NCBI GenBank assembly: GCA_963711035.1
Contig: CAVQCN010000001.1
Span: forward strand, 806,001 to 870,000
Length of the DNA stretch: 64,000 nt
Direction: 5' to 3'
DNA from: WHTK01 sp963711035
Lineage (GTDB): Bacteria; Chloroflexota; Dehalococcoidia; DSTF01; WHTK01
The translations under genes and the position numbers were made by a program. Each line of letters opens with the position of its first letter. Position 1 is the first letter of the stretch. The notes under the pieces were generated by a model that searched no databases, was not told the origin of the DNA, and was given only the letters and a program-made list of their open reading frames with translations. This document shows, in pieces, positions 61,890-64,000 of the stretch.

Positions 61890-63094
61890 CACTGCTGCAG
61901 GGGCGCACCATCCTCCTCGGCGTCTGCGGCAGCGTCGCCGCGTACAAGGCGGCCGATCTGGCGAGCAAGCTCGTGCAGGCGGGTGCAACCCTGGACGTCA
62001 CGATGACAGAGTCGGCGCAGCAATTCGTCGCGCCGCTGACCTTTCGTTCGCTGACGGGCCGGCCTGTCTTTACGGACATGTACCAGCCGGTCACCGACGC
62101 TGCCGAAGAGCACATCGCCGTAGCTCGGCGGGCGGAGCTGATCCTGATCGCACCCGCGTCCGCGACGACCATCGCGCGCCTGGCGCACGGCCTTGCCGAC
62201 GACTTCCTGTCGTTGGTCTACCTGGCCTCGCGGGCGCCGATCCTCGTTGCGCCGGCGATGGACTCACAGATGTGGTCTGCCGCGGCGACGCAGGAGAACG
62301 TCGAGACGCTGAAGCGCCGCGGCGTCGTCTTCGTAGGTCCCGCGGTCGGGAGGTTGGCCAGCGGAGAGATGGGCGCAGGGCGCCTGGTGGAGCCGGAGCA
62401 GATCGTCGGCGCTGTGAAGCTGGAGCTGGCGAAGGCCGGCGATCTGGCGAGCCGTCACGTCGTCGTCAGCGCCGGCGGTACGCGTGAGCCTATCGACCCG
62501 GTGCGCTTCATCAGCAACCGCTCCAGCGGCAAGATGGGCTTCGCCCTGGCGGAGGCGGCGCGCGACCGCGGCGCCAGCGTGACGCTGGTCTCGACCACGG
62601 CGGCGCTGCCGGTACCCTACGGCGTCGAGCTGGTCGAAGTCGAGACGGTAGCGCAGATGCGCGAGGCAGTACTATCGGCCACGTCCAGTGCGGATGCGCT
62701 GGTGATGGCCGCGGCCGTGTCCGACTTCCGCCCGGCCCAGGCCGGCGAGCAGAAGCTGAAAAAGGGCGAGGGCGGCTTCGTCCTCGATCTCGTCGCCAAC
62801 GCCGACTTCCTGCACGAGGTGCCGGATTCGGTCGTCAAGGTGGGCTTCGCGGCGGAGACGCAGGACGTCATCGCCAACGCGCGCCGCAAGACGCTCTCGC
62901 ACGGCCACCTCGACCTGATCTGCGCCAACGACGTCAGCGCCGCGGATGCCGGCTTCGCGGTGGATACGAACCGCGTGACCATCCTCGATGCGAAGGGCGG
63001 CGTAGAAGAGCTGCCCCTCATGAGCAAGTACGATGTCGCCCAGCGCATCTTCGACCGCGTCGTGCCGCTGCTGAATCGGCGTGGCGCCAACTAA
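61886..63094 (+). CDS. coaBC: Bifunctional CoaBC (Dfp)
   Basis: 402 residues. CoaC half (1-185): LLGVCGSVAAYKAADLASKL, EEHIAVARRAELILIAPASATTIARLAHGLADDF with the catalytic His, and PAMDSQMW where most enzymes have PAMN, a substitution in the decarboxylase substrate-recognition clamp. CoaB half: SAGGTREPIDPVRFISNRSSGKMGFALAEAA, then AAVSDFRP and KVGFAAETQD. Makes 4'-phosphopantetheine from phosphopantothenate and cysteine. Confidence 0.95.
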   Translation: MTLLQGRTILLGVCGSVAAYKAADLASKLVQAGATLDVTMTESAQQFVAPLTFRSLTGRPVFTDMYQPVTDAAEEHIAVARRAELILIAPASATTIARLAHGLADDFLSLVYLASRAPILVAPAMDSQMWSAAATQENVETLKRRGVVFVGPAVGRLASGEMGAGRLVEPEQIVGAVKLELAKAGDLASRHVVVSAGGTREPIDPVRFISNRSSGKMGFALAEAARDRGASVTLVSTTAALPVPYGVELVEVETVAQMREAVLSATSSADALVMAAAVSDFRPAQAGEQKLKKGEGGFVLDLVANADFLHEVPDSVVKVGFAAETQDVIANARRKTLSHGHLDLICANDVSAADAGFAVDTNRVTILDAKGGVEELPLMSKYDVAQRIFDRVVPLLNRRGAN

Positions 63095-63106
63095 CTACTC
63101 ACGCTT

Positions 63107-63199
63107 GTCATTCTGAGCGCAGCGAAGAATCTGGCTCTCGGGCGACCGTGTTTCGGACGTCATTGCGAGCCATCGCGGCAGCGAGGCGCGGCAATCTGG
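63107..63199. repeat. Dispersed repeat fragments before pepA
   Basis: The gap 63095-63484 has no gene. It holds TCATTCTGAGCGCAGCGAAG and following (63107-63133), like the arm at 12116, and a related TCATTGCGAGCCATCGCGGC block (63159 onward) ending GCGGCAATCTGGG. A TAGAAT (63401-63406) precedes pepA. Confidence 0.6.
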
Positions 63200-63484
63200 G
63201 ATGGGGCCACGGTACGTCCTGGTGCGAGACGGCTTGCAGTGGTATCCGACGTGATTTCAAGTTGACGATGAGATGTCCTCAGGACGGAGCTGAAGCTGCG
63301 TCCCTACGTTAGGACGCACTGTACGGCTCGAAATTCACACTGTTGCACCCGAAATCACCAGGTAACGCACGCCTGCTGGCGGCTGCGTGAGACGGCTCGG
63401 TAGAATATTTCTCACAGTCCCCCGCCCGCGTCAGTTCGATCGCATCCGGGCGGTTCGGCCCGATTCGTTTGCCAGGAGGCCTTC

Positions 63485-64000
63485 ATGAAGCTGAGTGTCC
63501 GCCAGGGCGACGTTACGAGCGCCGCCGTCGACGCCGTCGTCGTCAACCTTTTCGAGGGCGTGACCTCGCCGGGCGGCGGCACCGGCGCCGTTGACCAGGC
63601 GATGGGCGGCGCCATCAGCGAGCTGATCCGCAGCGGGGACATCCGCGGCAAGCTGGGCGAGTTCACGCTAATCCACACCTTCGGCAAGCTGCCTGCGGCG
63701 CGCGTCATCGTGGCGGGCCTCGGCAAGTCGTCCGACTTCAGCATCGACAAGATCCGCGAGCTCTCGGCCGACCTGGCGCGCTACCTGCGACACCATCGCA
63801 TCAAGAGCGCGGTCGTAATCACCCACGGCGCCGGCATCGGCGGCCTGGACCCGCAGGCCTGTGCCGAGGCGATCACCGAGGGAACGCTGCTCGGCCTCTA
63901 CCGTTTCCTGCGTCACAAGCGCAGCGACGACGAGGAGGACATGGAGAGCTTCGAGATAATCGAGTTCGATGCGCCGAAAGTGCCGGCGCTGGAAGCAGGC
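63485..64000 (+). CDS. pepA: Leucyl aminopeptidase N-terminus (partial)
   Basis: The first 172 residues are present; the gene runs off the window. This is the Peptidase_M17 N-terminal (macro-like) domain: DAVVVNLFEG, GAVDQAMGGAISELIRSGDIRGKLGEF, ARVIVAGLGKSSDFSIDKIRELSADLARYLR, and ITEGTLLGLYRFLRHK. The metal-binding catalytic half lies outside. GGAGG is 6 bases before the ATG. The short acidic run SDDEED near residue 152 is as in many M17 enzymes. Confidence 0.9.
   Translation, partial: MKLSVRQGDVTSAAVDAVVVNLFEGVTSPGGGTGAVDQAMGGAISELIRSGDIRGKLGEFTLIHTFGKLPAARVIVAGLGKSSDFSIDKIRELSADLARYLRHHRIKSAVVITHGAGIGGLDPQACAEAITEGTLLGLYRFLRHKRSDDEEDMESFEIIEFDAPKVPALEAG

Noticed and set aside
1..64000. 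CRISPR arrays, rRNA or tRNA genes
   Set aside because: No regularly spaced direct repeats, cas genes, rRNA segments or tRNA T-loop signatures were recognised on either strand.

Overview
The window is GC-rich, gene-dense bacterial chromosome. The gene content (complete menaquinone pathway genes, Chlor_Arch_YYY-type membrane glycosyltransferase, YvcK with a membrane-anchored N-terminus, paired class III CoA-transferases, thiolase plus DUF35 partner, many enoyl-CoA hydratases) points to a Chloroflexota bacterium, possibly Dehalococcoidia/SAR202-like. That placement is inferred from gene families, not from a marker-gene tree. No rRNA, tRNA, CRISPR array, phage or intact insertion sequence was seen.

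Layout. 1-4641: menD(end)-menH-menB-menC-menE on the plus strand. 4757-8189: two envelope proteins, a DUF302 protein and a four-rhodanese protein. 8322-12077: enoyl-CoA hydratase, two small unknowns, a metallo-beta-lactamase-fold hydrolase and a periplasmic-binding-fold protein. 12500-16311: ppk-ppx polyphosphate operon behind a tandem-repeat operator. 16312-22844: diguanylate cyclase, thiolase/DUF35 pair, TauE/DUF1634 exporter pair with its GntR regulator, murI. 22923-28193: acyl-CoA and alcohol metabolism. 28269-30979: UPF0316 protein, a methyltransferase behind a c-di-AMP (ydaO-type) riboswitch, a PhzF-like protein. 31044-38692: gatB, yvcK, secG, an oligopeptide-binding protein, a SAM-hydrolysing enzyme, fmt, rplY and a 15-residue-repeat protein. 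38740-44934: two large membrane glycosyltransferase genes. 45031-54836: gap, HNH nuclease, hicA with a broken hicB, eno, LOG-like, xerD, pcm, menG, hydrolases. 55193-64000: gyrB, nadD, obg, dnaA, coaX-coaBC and the start of pepA.

The window encodes respiration (menaquinone synthesis, completed by menG at 52 kb), acyl-CoA catabolism, central glycolysis (gap, eno), phosphate storage (ppk-ppx) and core replication and translation functions. Three features stand out. Many monocistronic genes lack a Shine-Dalgarno sequence and carry a TANNNT hexamer 6-9 nt before the start codon, as expected for leaderless mRNAs. A confident c-di-AMP riboswitch precedes an uncharacterised methyltransferase. At least seven single-base frameshifts break otherwise well-conserved genes, including murI and gatB, which suggests consensus errors in the assembly; affected genes are given here with their joined extents.
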